A stretch of DNA of 64,000 bases from Rhizobium terrae (GCF_003425685.1 NZ_QJKM01000016.1:1-64000), one strand, 5' to 3'. Shown: positions 8,950 through 17,648, numbered from the stretch's first letter. Notes: a model not told the origin generated them from the sequence alone. Program-made: numbers and translations.

Positions 8950-9333
8950 GTGAGAAACCGCAGATCATCTGCCTGGAGCGTTGTGTCCGCGTCCATCGCG
9001 GCCTTCGTGCTCGTCGTGCAGATGCTGCTGGGATCCGTTCTTCTCAGTTCGGCGGCAGCAACGCCTGTCCTCGACGATTTCGGAAACCCGCTCTGCATCA
9101 CGCATGTCGAGGGTAAGGACCACCCCGACAAGAACGGCTCGAAACTTCCGGAATGCTGCACGCAAGCGTGCAGCATTCTGGCTCCGGTGCTTGCGCCGCA
9201 GTTTTCCGACAATTTTCTCAGCAACCGGCTCCAGACCAATTCCAGGCCGGTTCCGGCCGAAGCGGACGCAGGTCCCTTCGAACGCCCCGAGACCTCTCCC
9301 GGCAATCCCCGCGCGCCACCCCAGGCGGCCTGA
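8950..9333 (+). CDS. DUF2946-like exported protein, copper operon
   Basis: A 127-residue protein with an N-terminal hydrophobic segment (about residues 10-35), then an extracytoplasmic region with metal-ligand-like residues: CITH near 46, then CCTQAC near 66-71. This resembles the DUF2946/DUF2946-like family often found beside copper genes. The GTG at 8950 is chosen because GAGGG sits 5 nt upstream. It is first in a probable operon with the YcnI and CopC-CopD genes, behind an FNR/NnrR-type box. Inference: periplasmic copper supply for NirK and pseudoazurin. Confidence 0.6.
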   Translation: MRNRRSSAWSVVSASIAAFVLVVQMLLGSVLLSSAAATPVLDDFGNPLCITHVEGKDHPDKNGSKLPECCTQACSILAPVLAPQFSDNFLSNRLQTNSRPVPAEADAGPFERPETSPGNPRAPPQAA

Positions 9334-9551
9334 GCCGGCAATTCGTCGATCTTCCGTTTTCCGAGTGAGTTGAGGCCGAAAGCAACAAGGCGGTGAAAGT
9401 CGCATGCCTTGTCAGTTTGGTGCATCGTTCCGGAACACGGAAAAGAGACTACCCCATCCAGTTCATCAATCCACATCCGGACCCGCGCATTTTCAGGCCG
9501 CTGGTCACCGGAAAGAGGCCGGCCCGAGTTCAGCCGATCATGGAGAATCCT

Positions 9552-10079
9552 ATGCTGAAGAAAATCACGATCACCGCCGCCATCATCGCTTGCGGCACCA
9601 CCGCCGCGCTCGCGCATGTCACTCTGGAAGGCAAGGAAGCCGCCGTGGGCACGACATACAAGGCCGTGCTCCGCGTGCCGCACGGTTGCGAGGGCAAACC
9701 CACGAACATCGTGCGTGTCCAGATCCCCGAGGGTTTCTACAGCGTCAAGCCGCAGCCGAAGGCGGGCTGGACCCTCGAAAAGATCAAGGGCGCCTATGCC
9801 AGGGCCTATGACAATCACGGCTCCCAGGTGACCGAAGGGGTCAAGGAAGTCGTCTGGAGCGGCGGCAATCTCGGCGACGACGAGTATGACGAATTCGTCG
9901 TCCGAGGCACGATCGCTGCCGACCTGAAAGTCGGCGCGACGCTCTATTTTCCGGTGATCCAGGAGTGCCCGGAAGGCCTCAAGGAACGCTGGATCGAACT
10001 GCCGGCGGAGGGTCAGAAAGCTTCGGATCTCGAGCTTCCTGCTCCCGGCGTCAAGCTTCTTCCAAAGCTGGGCAATTAG
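9552..10079 (+). CDS. ycnI: YcnI-family (DUF1775) periplasmic copper-binding protein
   Basis: A 175-residue protein with a signal peptide ending ALAHVTLEG, so the mature chain begins with His, the expected copper ligand of the family together with a conserved Trp. The typical DUF1775 features are present: VPHGCEGKPT, a VQIPEGF strand, GWTLEK and PVIQECPEG. ATG 9552 has GGAG 6 nt upstream (9542-9545). It lies between the DUF2946 gene and CopC-CopD. YcnI proteins are thought to act as copper chaperones in the periplasm. Confidence 0.85.
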   Translation: MLKKITITAAIIACGTTAALAHVTLEGKEAAVGTTYKAVLRVPHGCEGKPTNIVRVQIPEGFYSVKPQPKAGWTLEKIKGAYARAYDNHGSQVTEGVKEVVWSGGNLGDDEYDEFVVRGTIAADLKVGATLYFPVIQECPEGLKERWIELPAEGQKASDLELPAPGVKLLPKLGN

Positions 10080-10102
10080 CCCCTTCATTCGGGAGTATGT
10101 CG

Positions 10103-11728
10103 ATGGCGCCGTTTTGCGGAAGGGTAGCCTTCCTGGCCGACATTCTGCAGCGGGTCGCATCCGCGATCCTGCTGTGGCTGATCATGACAGCGGCGGCATG
10201 CGCCCATGCGTCCCTCAATGCGACCGAGCCCCGCGACGGCTCGGTCGTATCCACGCCGCCGCGCGTGATCGCTCTTACGTTCAGCGAACCCGTCTCCCCG
10301 ACCAGTCTCAAACTCACGCGGCCGGACCGCAGCACCGTAATCCTCAAGGATTACGTCCTGAGGGACAGGACCGTGGAGATCGCTCCCCCCAGCCTCCTTT
10401 CGAATGGCACCTATCTCCTCTCGTGGAGGGTCGTCTCCGAAGACGGCCACCCGATCGGCGGTTCGCTTGTTTTTTCGATAGGGCAACCGAACGCGACGGC
10501 CCAGCGTGCTGCTGCCGATGTCGACTGGCCTGTCCGCGCCGGTCTGTGGATCGGGAAGATCGGCCTCTATGTCGGCATTTTCCTGGGGGTGGGTGGTGCG
10601 TTTGCGATTCATTGGTTCGCAAGCGGCGCCGGCACCGCACTGAGCCCCATTCTCGTCGCGCTCGGGTTCGGTTTTGCAGGGGCGGTGGTTTCCGCCGGTT
10701 TCCAGGGGCTTGACACGATAGGCGAACCGATTGGGGACTTCTTCATGCCGGCTGTCTGGAAGGCGGGAATGACGACAAGCTTCGGGCGGACTGTCGTCTT
10801 TGCCACCGTGGCGCTGGCGCTTTCGGGGCTCGCCCTGGCGAGCGGGCCGGGCAGAGAGGCCCGCTGGATGTCGTTGTCGGCCCTCATGACGGCAGCCTTT
10901 GCACTGAGCCTCAGCGGGCACGCAAGTGCGGCCGATCCGCAATGGGTGATGCGGCCGACCGTCTTCCTGCACGTCGCGGCGATCGCAATCTGGGCGGGAG
11001 CGTTGTTGCCGCTGATCGCGGAATTCAGGAAGGGCGGAGAAACGGCAATTGCGGCGTTGCACCGCTTCTCCGTCTTCATCCCTGTGGCAATCCTGGTTCT
11101 TGTCGTGGCCGGCGGGGTACTTGCCGTCGTTCAGCTCGGTACTCCCGGGGGTCTGGTGACGACAGCATACGGAGCCGTGCTCCTCGTGAAGCTGGGGTTG
11201 CTCGTGCTGCTCTTCGCACTGGCGGCCGTCAACCGATGGAAGCTCACCCGCCGTTCGGAAAGAGGAGAACAATCCGCAATCCACCTGCTTGTTCGCTCGA
11301 TGGCGGCCGAAACCATGCTTCTCCTCCTGATCTTCGGGGTGGCTGCCACATGGCGGTTCACTCCGCCGCCACGCGTCCTGATGGCCGAGAGGATCGATAC
11401 CGGATGGACAGCCGTTGCCCATCTGCAGAACAGCAAGGCCTTGGCTGAGGTCAAGTTCACGCCCGGCAGGGCTGGAGCCGTGACGATATCCGCGGCTATC
11501 GTCAGGAGCGATGGGGACGTACTGGACCCTCAGGAAGTCACGGTGGTGCTGTCGAAACCCGACGCGGGGATCGAGCCGATCAGACGCAGGGCCGGGAAAG
11601 GACCGGAAGGTTGGGCGGTACCGGACATCGTCCTTCCCCTGCCGGGCCGATGGGCAATCCGCCTTGACGTCATCGTCAGCGATTTCGAGATCACTAGGCT
11701 CGAAGGTGAGATCGAGATCGCACCATAG
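10103..11728 (+). CDS. copCD: CopC-CopD fusion, copper resistance/import protein
   Basis: A 541-residue protein. A signal sequence ends at ACAHASLNATEP, so the mature CopC domain starts with the N-terminal His copper ligand; SEDGHPIGGS carries the second expected His. After about residue 135 come roughly eight membrane helices of the CopD family, with a His in the middle (FLHVAAIAIWAGALLP). The C-terminal ~110 residues form an extra periplasmic tail. GGGAG (10091-10095) fits the ATG at 10103 better than the one at 10097. CopCD moves copper across the inner membrane; here the likely purpose is to feed the copper enzymes encoded nearby. Confidence 0.88.
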   Translation: MAPFCGRVAFLADILQRVASAILLWLIMTAAACAHASLNATEPRDGSVVSTPPRVIALTFSEPVSPTSLKLTRPDRSTVILKDYVLRDRTVEIAPPSLLSNGTYLLSWRVVSEDGHPIGGSLVFSIGQPNATAQRAAADVDWPVRAGLWIGKIGLYVGIFLGVGGAFAIHWFASGAGTALSPILVALGFGFAGAVVSAGFQGLDTIGEPIGDFFMPAVWKAGMTTSFGRTVVFATVALALSGLALASGPGREARWMSLSALMTAAFALSLSGHASAADPQWVMRPTVFLHVAAIAIWAGALLPLIAEFRKGGETAIAALHRFSVFIPVAILVLVVAGGVLAVVQLGTPGGLVTTAYGAVLLVKLGLLVLLFALAAVNRWKLTRRSERGEQSAIHLLVRSMAAETMLLLLIFGVAATWRFTPPPRVLMAERIDTGWTAVAHLQNSKALAEVKFTPGRAGAVTISAAIVRSDGDVLDPQEVTVVLSKPDAGIEPIRRRAGKGPEGWAVPDIVLPLPGRWAIRLDVIVSDFEITRLEGEIEIAP

Positions 11729-11772
11729 GTGCGGATCCGCGGAAAGCAGCCAAGGGATTCCGATCTCAGGTC

Positions 11773-11967
11773 CTATTTGCTAGGATCGACCCTGCCGTTG
11801 GTGCCATTGTCGGAAGCGGAACTGGTATCGTCATCCTTTATCCCTTTCTTGAACGCACGGATGCCCTGGGCGAAATCGCCCATGAGATGCGAAATCTTGC
11901 CGCCGCCGAAAAGCAGGAGGACGATCGCCAGAACGATCAGCCAATGCCATGCACTGAAAGAACCCAT
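11773..11967 (-). CDS. tatA: TatA-type Sec-independent translocase subunit, orphan copy
   Basis: A 64-residue protein with the TatA plan: one short N-terminal membrane helix (HWLIVLAIVLLLFGGGKI), the FGGGK hinge, an amphipathic helix (LMGDFAQGIRAFKKGIKDD) and an acidic/polar tail. No tatB or tatC gene is adjacent. The neighbour nirK carries a twin-arginine leader, so this copy probably boosts export of folded copper or redox proteins during denitrification. ATG 11967 has GGAG about 9 nt upstream. Confidence 0.85.
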   Translation of the reverse strand: MGSFSAWHWLIVLAIVLLLFGGGKISHLMGDFAQGIRAFKKGIKDDDTSSASDNGTNGRVDPSK

Positions 11968-12077
11968 GTTTTGAACTCCATTACCGGCTGATGTTTTGCG
12001 CGTATGCGGCCGTCAGCCCACCTGGGAAAATAGTTTTCGCTCTGTAAAAACGATAGCGGGCGCTTGAAGGGGCGCCT

Positions 12078-13295
12078 CTATCCTTCTGCGACCCGCCGTC
12101 TTACGCGCATCAGCATCGGCCCGTATTCGGCGAGGAAAAGACCGAAAGCGGTGAGCCACACCATTGCGGACAGCGAGTAGATCACATCCGTGAATTCGGG
12201 GAGGATGCCGGCACTCGGCCTCAGCAGTGCGCAGGCGACGATCGCGGCATAGGATGCCACTGTCGCCGGCGATGCGGTCAACACCCGCCCGGTATGGCCT
12301 CGGCTCGCCCGCGTCATGACCGCGAGCATCATCGTCGTTACCGTTCCGACGCTAAGGACATGGATCGTCGAGGTCTCGCCGAAGAGACCGAGAGCGGTGA
12401 GGGCAATGGCAAGGAACCCGAGCGGCACGAACAGGTATGCGATGTGCAGGATCGTCACTAGCATTTCGGCGGTCGTCGTCCAGCCACGCCAGCGGGTGAG
12501 GCGAGCCCCGTGCATCGCCGCGGCGAGGCCTGCGGTCCCGGCGACCAATGCACCATCATCCAGGATAACCCATGCCGCCAGGGCCGCGACGCCTAAGAGG
12601 ATGGCGGCCGTGTCGAACCGGTCATAGGAGGCGGGAAAGTCCGTCCGTCCGGTCTTGTTGATCCAGTTGCGGGTGAAGCTCGGGATGATTCGCCCACCCA
12701 CCACGAGGATCATCACGGCGTAGGCTGACAGGGCGAGCTTGATTCCGAGGGAAGGGTGCTGCCCGCCCATCACCGCCAGATGATACAGGATATTGGCGAC
12801 GGAAAGCGCCATGAGGCCGCCGATGACTTTCAGATCCTTCCATTTCCTTCCCGCGACCACTTCGCGCACGCAGATGAAAAGGAGAAGCGGCAGGAAGGCG
12901 CTGTCGGCCAAAATGGCCGCGGTATTGCCGATATGGTCCGCTGCGAGCAGGGCAAGCCTGCCGAGGACCCAGACCGTGAATAGAAAGACGAGCGGCCATC
13001 CGGAGACCGGCAGCCTGCCGGTCCAGTTGGGGACGGCCGTCAGCAGGAAACCGGCCAGCACGGCGCTCGCATAACCGAACAGCATCTCGTGCGCATGCCA
13101 ATGGACTGTGCCGTAGGCATCCGCCACGTCGATCACTCCGGCCAGGCTGGCGATCCAGAGAAGCATGGCGACGATCGCCCAGAGAGCGGCCGAGAGAAAG
13201 AAGGGCCTGAAGCCATAGGAGAATATGATGGGCGCCGTTTGCGAAAGCCCTCTCGGGATACTGCCGTTTCGCCGCCCAGCGGGGATTGTCGTCAT
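12078..13295 (-). CDS. nnrS: NnrS-family haem/copper membrane protein
   Basis: A 405-residue, about 12-helix membrane protein with the NnrS hallmarks FSYGFRPFFL near the start and VHWHAHEMLFGY (about 64-75), whose histidines are likely haem/metal ligands. NnrS is associated with NO metabolism and lowers nitrosative stress. ATG 13295 is preferred over in-frame upstream starts because AAGGAG is placed 8 nt before it. It is divergent from nirK, with one FNR/NnrR box between them. Confidence 0.9.
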   Translation of the reverse strand: MTTIPAGRRNGSIPRGLSQTAPIIFSYGFRPFFLSAALWAIVAMLLWIASLAGVIDVADAYGTVHWHAHEMLFGYASAVLAGFLLTAVPNWTGRLPVSGWPLVFLFTVWVLGRLALLAADHIGNTAAILADSAFLPLLLFICVREVVAGRKWKDLKVIGGLMALSVANILYHLAVMGGQHPSLGIKLALSAYAVMILVVGGRIIPSFTRNWINKTGRTDFPASYDRFDTAAILLGVAALAAWVILDDGALVAGTAGLAAAMHGARLTRWRGWTTTAEMLVTILHIAYLFVPLGFLAIALTALGLFGETSTIHVLSVGTVTTMMLAVMTRASRGHTGRVLTASPATVASYAAIVACALLRPSAGILPEFTDVIYSLSAMVWLTAFGLFLAEYGPMLMRVRRRVAEG

Positions 13296-13346
13296 CGTCT
13301 GAACTCCTTGTTCGCATCTTGGTAGCAGTGGCAGGCGAGTGCTTCT

Positions 13347-13360
13347 TTGTGGCGCCGCAA
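13347..13360. promoter_or_regulatory. FNR/NnrR-type box between nnrS and nirK
   Basis: TTG-TGGCGCCG-CAA, itself almost palindromic through the spacer. The centre 13353.5 is 58.5 bp from the nnrS ATG and 118.5 bp from the nirK ATG. It could serve both divergent genes at -41.5. Confidence 0.7.
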
Positions 13361-13471
13361 GCAAACGCGGGAATGTTTGTTTCAAGTCAAAGAAGGCGCG
13401 GCGGGCGGGGCGTAGCTTCATCTTCAACGGATGGGGATCAACTTCGTCCATTGCTTCAAAGGAGAAGCGCC

Positions 13472-14605
13472 ATGACTGACAAAATGCAGATAACCAGACG
13501 TTCGATCCTGGCGGGGGCGGCCTTCGTGGGTGCCATGGCTCCGATCGTGCAGGCTTCTTTCGCGAATGCCGAGGAAGCACCTCCGGCCAAGATGAAGCCG
13601 ACCGACCTCTCGGCCCTGCGCCGCGTCAAGGTCGATCTCGTCAAGCCGCCCTTCGTCCATGCTCATACCCAGAAGGCGGACGGCCCTCCCAAGGTCGTCG
13701 AGTTCACCCTGACCATCCACGAGAAGAAGCTCGTCCTCGACAAGGAAGGCACTGAGGTCAATGCTATGACCTTCGACGGTTCGGTTCCCGGTCCGCTGAT
13801 GGTCGTGCATCAGGACGACTATGTCGAACTCACCCTGATCAACCCGGACACCAACGAACTGCAGCACAATATCGACTTCCACTCGGCAACCGGCGCGTTG
13901 GGCGGCGGGGCGCTGACGGTCGTCAATCCCGGCGAAAAGACGGTACTGCGGTTCAAGGCCACGAAGGCCGGCGTCTTCGTCTACCATTGCGCACCTCCCG
14001 GCATGGTTCCGTGGCACGTAACCTCGGGCATGAACGGCGCCATCATGGTGCTGCCGCGCAACGGTCTCACGGATGGCAACGGCAAGCCGCTCACCTACGA
14101 CCGTATCTATTATGTCGGCGAACAGGATTTCTACGTGCCGCGCGACGAGAAGGGCAAGTTCAAGAAATACGCCAGCGCCGGTGAAGCCTACGAGGATACC
14201 CTCAAGGTCATGCGGACGCTCACTCCGACCCACGTCGTCTTCAACGGTGCCGTAGGCGCCCTGACGGGTGAAAACGCCATGACCGCCGCAGTCGGCGAAA
14301 AGGTCCTGATCGTTCATTCGCAGGCCAATCGCGATACCCGCCCGCATCTGATCGGCGGGCATGGCGACTATGTCTGGGCGACGGGCAAGTTTGCGAATGC
14401 CCCAGAACTCGACCAGGAGACCTGGTTCATTCCAGGCGGTGCGGCTGGCGCGGCTTTCTATACGTTCCAGCAGCCCGGCATCTATGCCTACGTCAACCAT
14501 AACCTGATCGAGGCCTTCGAACTGGGTGCAGCCGCTCACTTCAAGGTCACCGGCGAGTGGAACAACGACCTGATGACGTCGATCGTCGCGCCGAGCGGCA
14601 GCTGA
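13472..14605 (+). CDS. nirK: Copper-containing nitrite reductase NirK
   Basis: A 377-residue protein that reduces nitrite to NO in the periplasm. A twin-arginine leader (QITRRSILAGAAFVGAM) is followed by two cupredoxin domains. Copper ligands are visible: HNIDFHSATG (type 1 and type 2 His), FVYHCAPPGMVPWHVTSGM (type 2 His, type 1 Cys, His and Met), and the second-domain HLIGGHGDYVW and YVNHNLIEAFELG. Its length matches the class I enzyme. ATG 13472 has AAAGGAG 7 nt upstream (13458-13464). It is followed by nirV and controlled by the FNR/NnrR box at 13347. Confidence 0.97.
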   Translation: MTDKMQITRRSILAGAAFVGAMAPIVQASFANAEEAPPAKMKPTDLSALRRVKVDLVKPPFVHAHTQKADGPPKVVEFTLTIHEKKLVLDKEGTEVNAMTFDGSVPGPLMVVHQDDYVELTLINPDTNELQHNIDFHSATGALGGGALTVVNPGEKTVLRFKATKAGVFVYHCAPPGMVPWHVTSGMNGAIMVLPRNGLTDGNGKPLTYDRIYYVGEQDFYVPRDEKGKFKKYASAGEAYEDTLKVMRTLTPTHVVFNGAVGALTGENAMTAAVGEKVLIVHSQANRDTRPHLIGGHGDYVWATGKFANAPELDQETWFIPGGAAGAAFYTFQQPGIYAYVNHNLIEAFELGAAAHFKVTGEWNNDLMTSIVAPSGS

Positions 14606-14612
14606 CCCGACG

Positions 14613-14641
14613 GGGCGGGGCAGGCTATTCCTGCCCCGCCC
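14613..14641 (+). terminator. Strong stem-loop between nirK and nirV
   Basis: A perfect 12-bp GC-rich stem (GGGCGGGGCAGG / CCTGCCCCGCCC) with a 5-nt loop (CTATT). No T-run follows, so it may be an attenuator or an mRNA 3'-stabiliser that lowers nirV relative to nirK rather than a full terminator. Confidence 0.6.
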
Positions 14642-14696
14642 ACCCTTATCCAAGGCGCGCTTTTCCGAGACGCCGGCTTCGCCCGAGGAGGCGAAC

Positions 14697-15605
14697 ATGC
14701 GATGCACGAACCGGAAGCAGAAACTCTCGCTCCTCCGCACCGCCCTTCCGATCACGTTAATCGCCGTATTATCCGCCGGCGTTCTGGACCAGGGCGGTTT
14801 CCTGGAGCCGTCGCCGCGCGGGAGCGCTGCCTATGAGCCGCAGACCATCGCCATACCGGCGCGCACCTACAGCTATCGCAGCGACGGCGAATTCCTGAGA
14901 GGCACGATGCCGGTCGATGCGCCGATGAAGACGGTGATGGCCGGCGATGGTCTGACGATCATGAAATATCAGGTGACGGCCGCGGAATACGGCGCCTGCG
15001 TGCTGGCGGGAGCGTGCGCCGCGAACGGACCGATTGGTGCCGGGCGCAGTGACATGCCGGCGACGGGCGTCAGCTACGACGACGCGACGGCTTATGCCCG
15101 CTGGCTGTCCGAAAGGACAGGCGACTATTGGGCCCTTCCCACCGACGAGCAGCTTGCGCAGGCTGCCGGCAAGCGGTTCCCCGACGATGCCCTCGGGCTC
15201 GATCCGGACAACAAAAATCCGGCTCTGCGCTGGCTCGCAGACTATGAGAGGGAAGCGAGAGAGAGGTCGAAGCGCGACCCGGAGCCACGGCCATCCGGTT
15301 CCTTCGGCGAGAACGAATTCGGTCTTGCCGATTTCGGAGGAAACGTATGGGAATGGACATCCACCTGCCATCGCCGGGTACATCTCCACGCCAATGGATC
15401 GTTGAAGGCGTCTGAACCGATCTGCGGCGTCTACGTCACCGTGGGTAGCCACCGTTCGCCGATGAGTGCCTTCATCCGCGATCCCAAGGGCGGCGGCTGC
15501 GCGGTCGGAACACCCCCGGACAACCTGGGCTTTCGCCTTGTCAGATCGACCCGGTGGTATGCTCCTCTCCTCGTGAAGCTCCGTGATGCCGGCTGGATCA
15601 GCTGA
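14697..15605 (+). CDS. nirV: NirV, formylglycine-generating-enzyme-like protein
   Basis: A 302-residue protein with an N-terminal signal/anchor (about 12-28) and a SUMF1/FGE-type fold: MKYQVTAAEYGACV, DMPATGVSYDDATAYARWLS, WALPTDEQ, NEFGLADFGGNVWEWT and NLGFRLVRS. NirV is typically encoded directly after nirK; its precise role is not established. The start has AGGAGG 6 nt upstream. Co-transcribed with nirK, probably with reduced level because of the intervening hairpin. Confidence 0.9.
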   Translation: MRCTNRKQKLSLLRTALPITLIAVLSAGVLDQGGFLEPSPRGSAAYEPQTIAIPARTYSYRSDGEFLRGTMPVDAPMKTVMAGDGLTIMKYQVTAAEYGACVLAGACAANGPIGAGRSDMPATGVSYDDATAYARWLSERTGDYWALPTDEQLAQAAGKRFPDDALGLDPDNKNPALRWLADYEREARERSKRDPEPRPSGSFGENEFGLADFGGNVWEWTSTCHRRVHLHANGSLKASEPICGVYVTVGSHRSPMSAFIRDPKGGGCAVGTPPDNLGFRLVRSTRWYAPLLVKLRDAGWIS

Positions 15606-15613
15606 ATGCCTGG

Positions 15614-15630
15614 GCGCGGCAATACCGCGC
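15614..15630 (+). terminator. Short hairpin after nirV
   Basis: GCGCGG-CAATA-CCGCGC, a 6-bp stem with a 5-nt loop, 9 bp after the nirV stop. It lacks a clear T-run. It may mark the end of the nirKV transcript before nnrR. Confidence 0.35.
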
Positions 15631-15688
15631 TTCCGATCCCCTCTCGGGCTGTGTTAAGATTCCACCCAACTTAGTGGAGCTTACGCCG

Positions 15689-16384
15689 TTGAAGATCGAT
15701 AAGAGCCTCGTCCGAACCTTTCCTCTTTTCGAAAGGATGGAAGATGCCGATACGGAAGCGCTGCTTGCTCATGCAGCATCGCGCAGAGTGCCGATCGGCG
15801 AAGCCGTCTTCGAACAAGGCGCGGCCGCGACGCATTTTTATCTTCTTCTGCACGGCAGGCTGAAGGTTACCCAGGTCACCGAGGACGGTCAGCAGATTAT
15901 CGTCCGCGTAGTCCATCCGGGCGATCTCTTCGGTTTCGCCAAGGCGCTTCGACGCACGGATTATCCGGGCACGGCCATGGCAGTCGCGGAAAGCATCGCG
16001 CTTTGCTGGCCGACGGAACTCTGGCCGCAGTTCATCGATCGAAACCCGCGCCTCGCCGTCACTGCAATGCAGACGATCGGCCAGCGCCTCGAAGAGGCCC
16101 ATGCTCGGATCCGCGAGATGTCTACGCAGGAAGTCGAGCAGCGCGTCGCTCATGCGGTTCTCAGACTGGTGAAGCAGGCAGGTCGCAAGGAGGGCGATGC
16201 CGTGCGCATCGATTTCCCGATTTCCCGGCAGGACATTGCGGAGATGACCGGTACGACGCTTCACACCGTCTCGAGGATACTGAGTGCGTGGGAGGCGAAG
16301 GGATTGGTTGAAGGCGGGCGCCAGAAGCTTCTGGTGAAGGATGCCGAGGGTCTGCTGGCACTGGCGGAGAGCACCAAGGAATAG
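15689..16384 (+). CDS. nnrR: NnrR, Crp/Fnr-family nitrogen-oxide regulator
   Basis: A 231-residue protein with an N-terminal cyclic-nucleotide-binding-like sensor domain (EAVFEQGAAATHFYLLLHGRLKVTQ region) and a C-terminal winged helix whose recognition helix reads GTTLHTVSRILS, the Fnr/Dnr type expected to read TTG-N8-CAA. It lacks the N-terminal cysteines of FNR/FixK-type oxygen sensors. TTG 15689 is favoured because GGAG (15676-15679) lies 9 nt upstream; a GTG at 15674 in the same frame is the alternative. NnrR proteins activate nir and nor genes in response to NO. It is the only Fnr-family gene in the window. Confidence 0.9.
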   Translation: MKIDKSLVRTFPLFERMEDADTEALLAHAASRRVPIGEAVFEQGAAATHFYLLLHGRLKVTQVTEDGQQIIVRVVHPGDLFGFAKALRRTDYPGTAMAVAESIALCWPTELWPQFIDRNPRLAVTAMQTIGQRLEEAHARIREMSTQEVEQRVAHAVLRLVKQAGRKEGDAVRIDFPISRQDIAEMTGTTLHTVSRILSAWEAKGLVEGGRQKLLVKDAEGLLALAESTKE

Positions 16385-16408
16385 CGTAAGCAGAAATCGG
16401 CGGACCGT

Positions 16409-16422
16409 TTGCGATGCGTCAA
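16409..16422. promoter_or_regulatory. FNR/NnrR-type box upstream of pseudoazurin
   Basis: TTTGCGATGCGTCAAAG, one of the best matches to the local consensus TTTGCGAT...TCAAAG. The centre 16415.5 is 78.5 bp before the pseudoazurin ATG, giving a ~37-nt leader if used at -41.5. Confidence 0.75.
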
Positions 16423-16493
16423 AGAACACCGCCGCTCACACGCTAAAGTAGCTCCAACAGAAGCGCGAGGCCTTCTGAAACAGGAGCAAGACA

Positions 16494-16940
16494 ATGCGAA
16501 AGACTTTAGTTTCTCTTCTTGGTTCGGCGATCGTTCTCGCCGCCTGCGGAACGGCTGCCATGGCCGCCGACTTCGAAGTCCGGATGCTCAACAAGGGCAA
16601 GGACGGCGCTATGGTGTTCGAACCGAGCTCGCTGAAGATCGCCAAGGGCGATACCGTGACATTCGTTGCGACGGACAAGTCCCATAACGCGGAATCGATC
16701 GAAGGCCTGATCCCGGATGGTGCCAAATCCTTCAAGGGTCAGATGAATGAGAGCATCAAGGTCACCTTCGATGTCGAGGGAGCATACGCCGTCAAATGCG
16801 CTCCGCATGTCGGCATGGGTATGATCGGCCTGATCGTGGTGGGCAATAACCCGGCCAATCTGGATGCGGTGAAGACGGCCAAACTGCCGAAGAAGGCACG
16901 CGAGCGCCTCGACGCAGACATTGCCGCTTCTGGCGTATAA
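16494..16940 (+). CDS. paz: Pseudoazurin, copper electron donor to NirK
   Basis: A 148-residue periplasmic blue-copper protein. The signal peptide ends AAMAADFEV. Type 1 copper ligands: His in DKSHNAES, then Cys, His and Met in VKCAPHVGMGMIG. Length and loop spacing are those of pseudoazurin. It carries electrons from the cytochrome bc1 region to NirK. AGGAG lies upstream of the ATG. It is monocistronic between an NnrR-type box and a terminator hairpin. Confidence 0.95.
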   Translation: MRKTLVSLLGSAIVLAACGTAAMAADFEVRMLNKGKDGAMVFEPSSLKIAKGDTVTFVATDKSHNAESIEGLIPDGAKSFKGQMNESIKVTFDVEGAYAVKCAPHVGMGMIGLIVVGNNPANLDAVKTAKLPKKARERLDADIAASGV

Positions 16941-16954
16941 GCCAGCGCCGTAGC

Positions 16955-16989
16955 GACGGCGGCCTCTCCCCCTCCTCTTGGCCGCCGTC
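16955..16989 (+). terminator. Terminator-like hairpin after pseudoazurin
   Basis: A 10-bp perfect stem GACGGCGGCC / GGCCGCCGTC with a 15-nt pyrimidine-rich loop, starting 14 bp after the pseudoazurin stop. A modest AT/T-rich tract follows (gataatatcgtatcgtctatttt). Confidence 0.7.
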
Positions 16990-17151
16990 GATAATATCGT
17001 ATCGTCTATTTTATGCATAAAAGAACCGCCGCCGGCTCGAACAAACGGTTCGTATTCACCTATGCCGGCGAGCGACAATGTCCGCAACGTGCGTGACTGA
17101 AGGTCACCTGGCTTCCGACCGGATGCGAAGCCGTCCTTTCAATGAAACGCT

Positions 17152-17352
17152 TCAGAGTTCCCGCCCGATCGAATCGCCGAGGCGCTCGATTTCCTCGATG
17201 ATGAAAGATGCGGGATCATCGGCGATTCCGGCCGTCACCATTTCATAAAGCGCCAGGCGTTTGCTCTGCACGTTTCCATCGTGCGGGATGGTCGGCCCGA
17301 GACTTGCGTCCCCTGTCGTTCTCCATTCCCTGATCAGCTTCGAAAGCTTCAT
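17152..17352 (-). CDS. Small hypothetical protein, last gene of the DUF2249 operon
   Basis: A 66-residue soluble protein that I do not recognise (begins MKLSKLIREWRTTGDAS; C-terminus acidic, EEIERLGDSIGREL). ATG 17352 overlaps the stop of the preceding gene in an ATGA, which is why I prefer it. An in-frame ATG at 17379 would add nine acidic residues. It is the fifth gene of a tightly packed operon running from 19799 to 17152. Confidence 0.6.
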   Translation of the reverse strand: MKLSKLIREWRTTGDASLGPTIPHDGNVQSKRLALYEMVTAGIADDPASFIIEEIERLGDSIGREL

Positions 17353-17648
17353 GGCGTCATCATCATCGAAGGGTTCCATGGCGGATTGTAGGTCAGCTCC
17401 ACGTCGACCTCCTTCACGCCATGAACCGAGGCGGCGCAGGCCTGGATGGCTTCCCTGAGGAAAGCCGAGGCCGGGCAGCCTTTGGTGGTAGTGGTCATTA
17501 ATATGTGCGCATCTCCGCCAGCCGTCACTTCTATGAGGTAGATCAGACCCATCTCGACGACGCTGCGTCCCATCTCTGGGTCGATCACCATCGAGAGCTG
17601 TTGCCTGACCTGCTCCGCCAGGTTGGTCTGCTCGAGTGTATCAGGCAT
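17349..17648 (-). CDS. MIP18/SufT-family metal-sulfur cluster assembly protein
   Basis: A 99-residue protein of the DUF59/MIP18 family: VIDPEMGRSVVEMGLIYLIEV, then TTTTKGCPASAFLREAI, where the Cys is the conserved reactive/metal-binding residue. Relatives (SufT, PaaD) help mature iron-sulfur proteins. It overlaps the neighbouring genes by 8 bp upstream and 4 bp downstream, consistent with an operon. In this setting a role in repairing or maturing clusters damaged by NO is plausible but inferred. Confidence 0.8.
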   Translation of the reverse strand: MPDTLEQTNLAEQVRQQLSMVIDPEMGRSVVEMGLIYLIEVTAGGDAHILMTTTTKGCPASAFLREAIQACAASVHGVKEVDVELTYNPPWNPSMMMTP

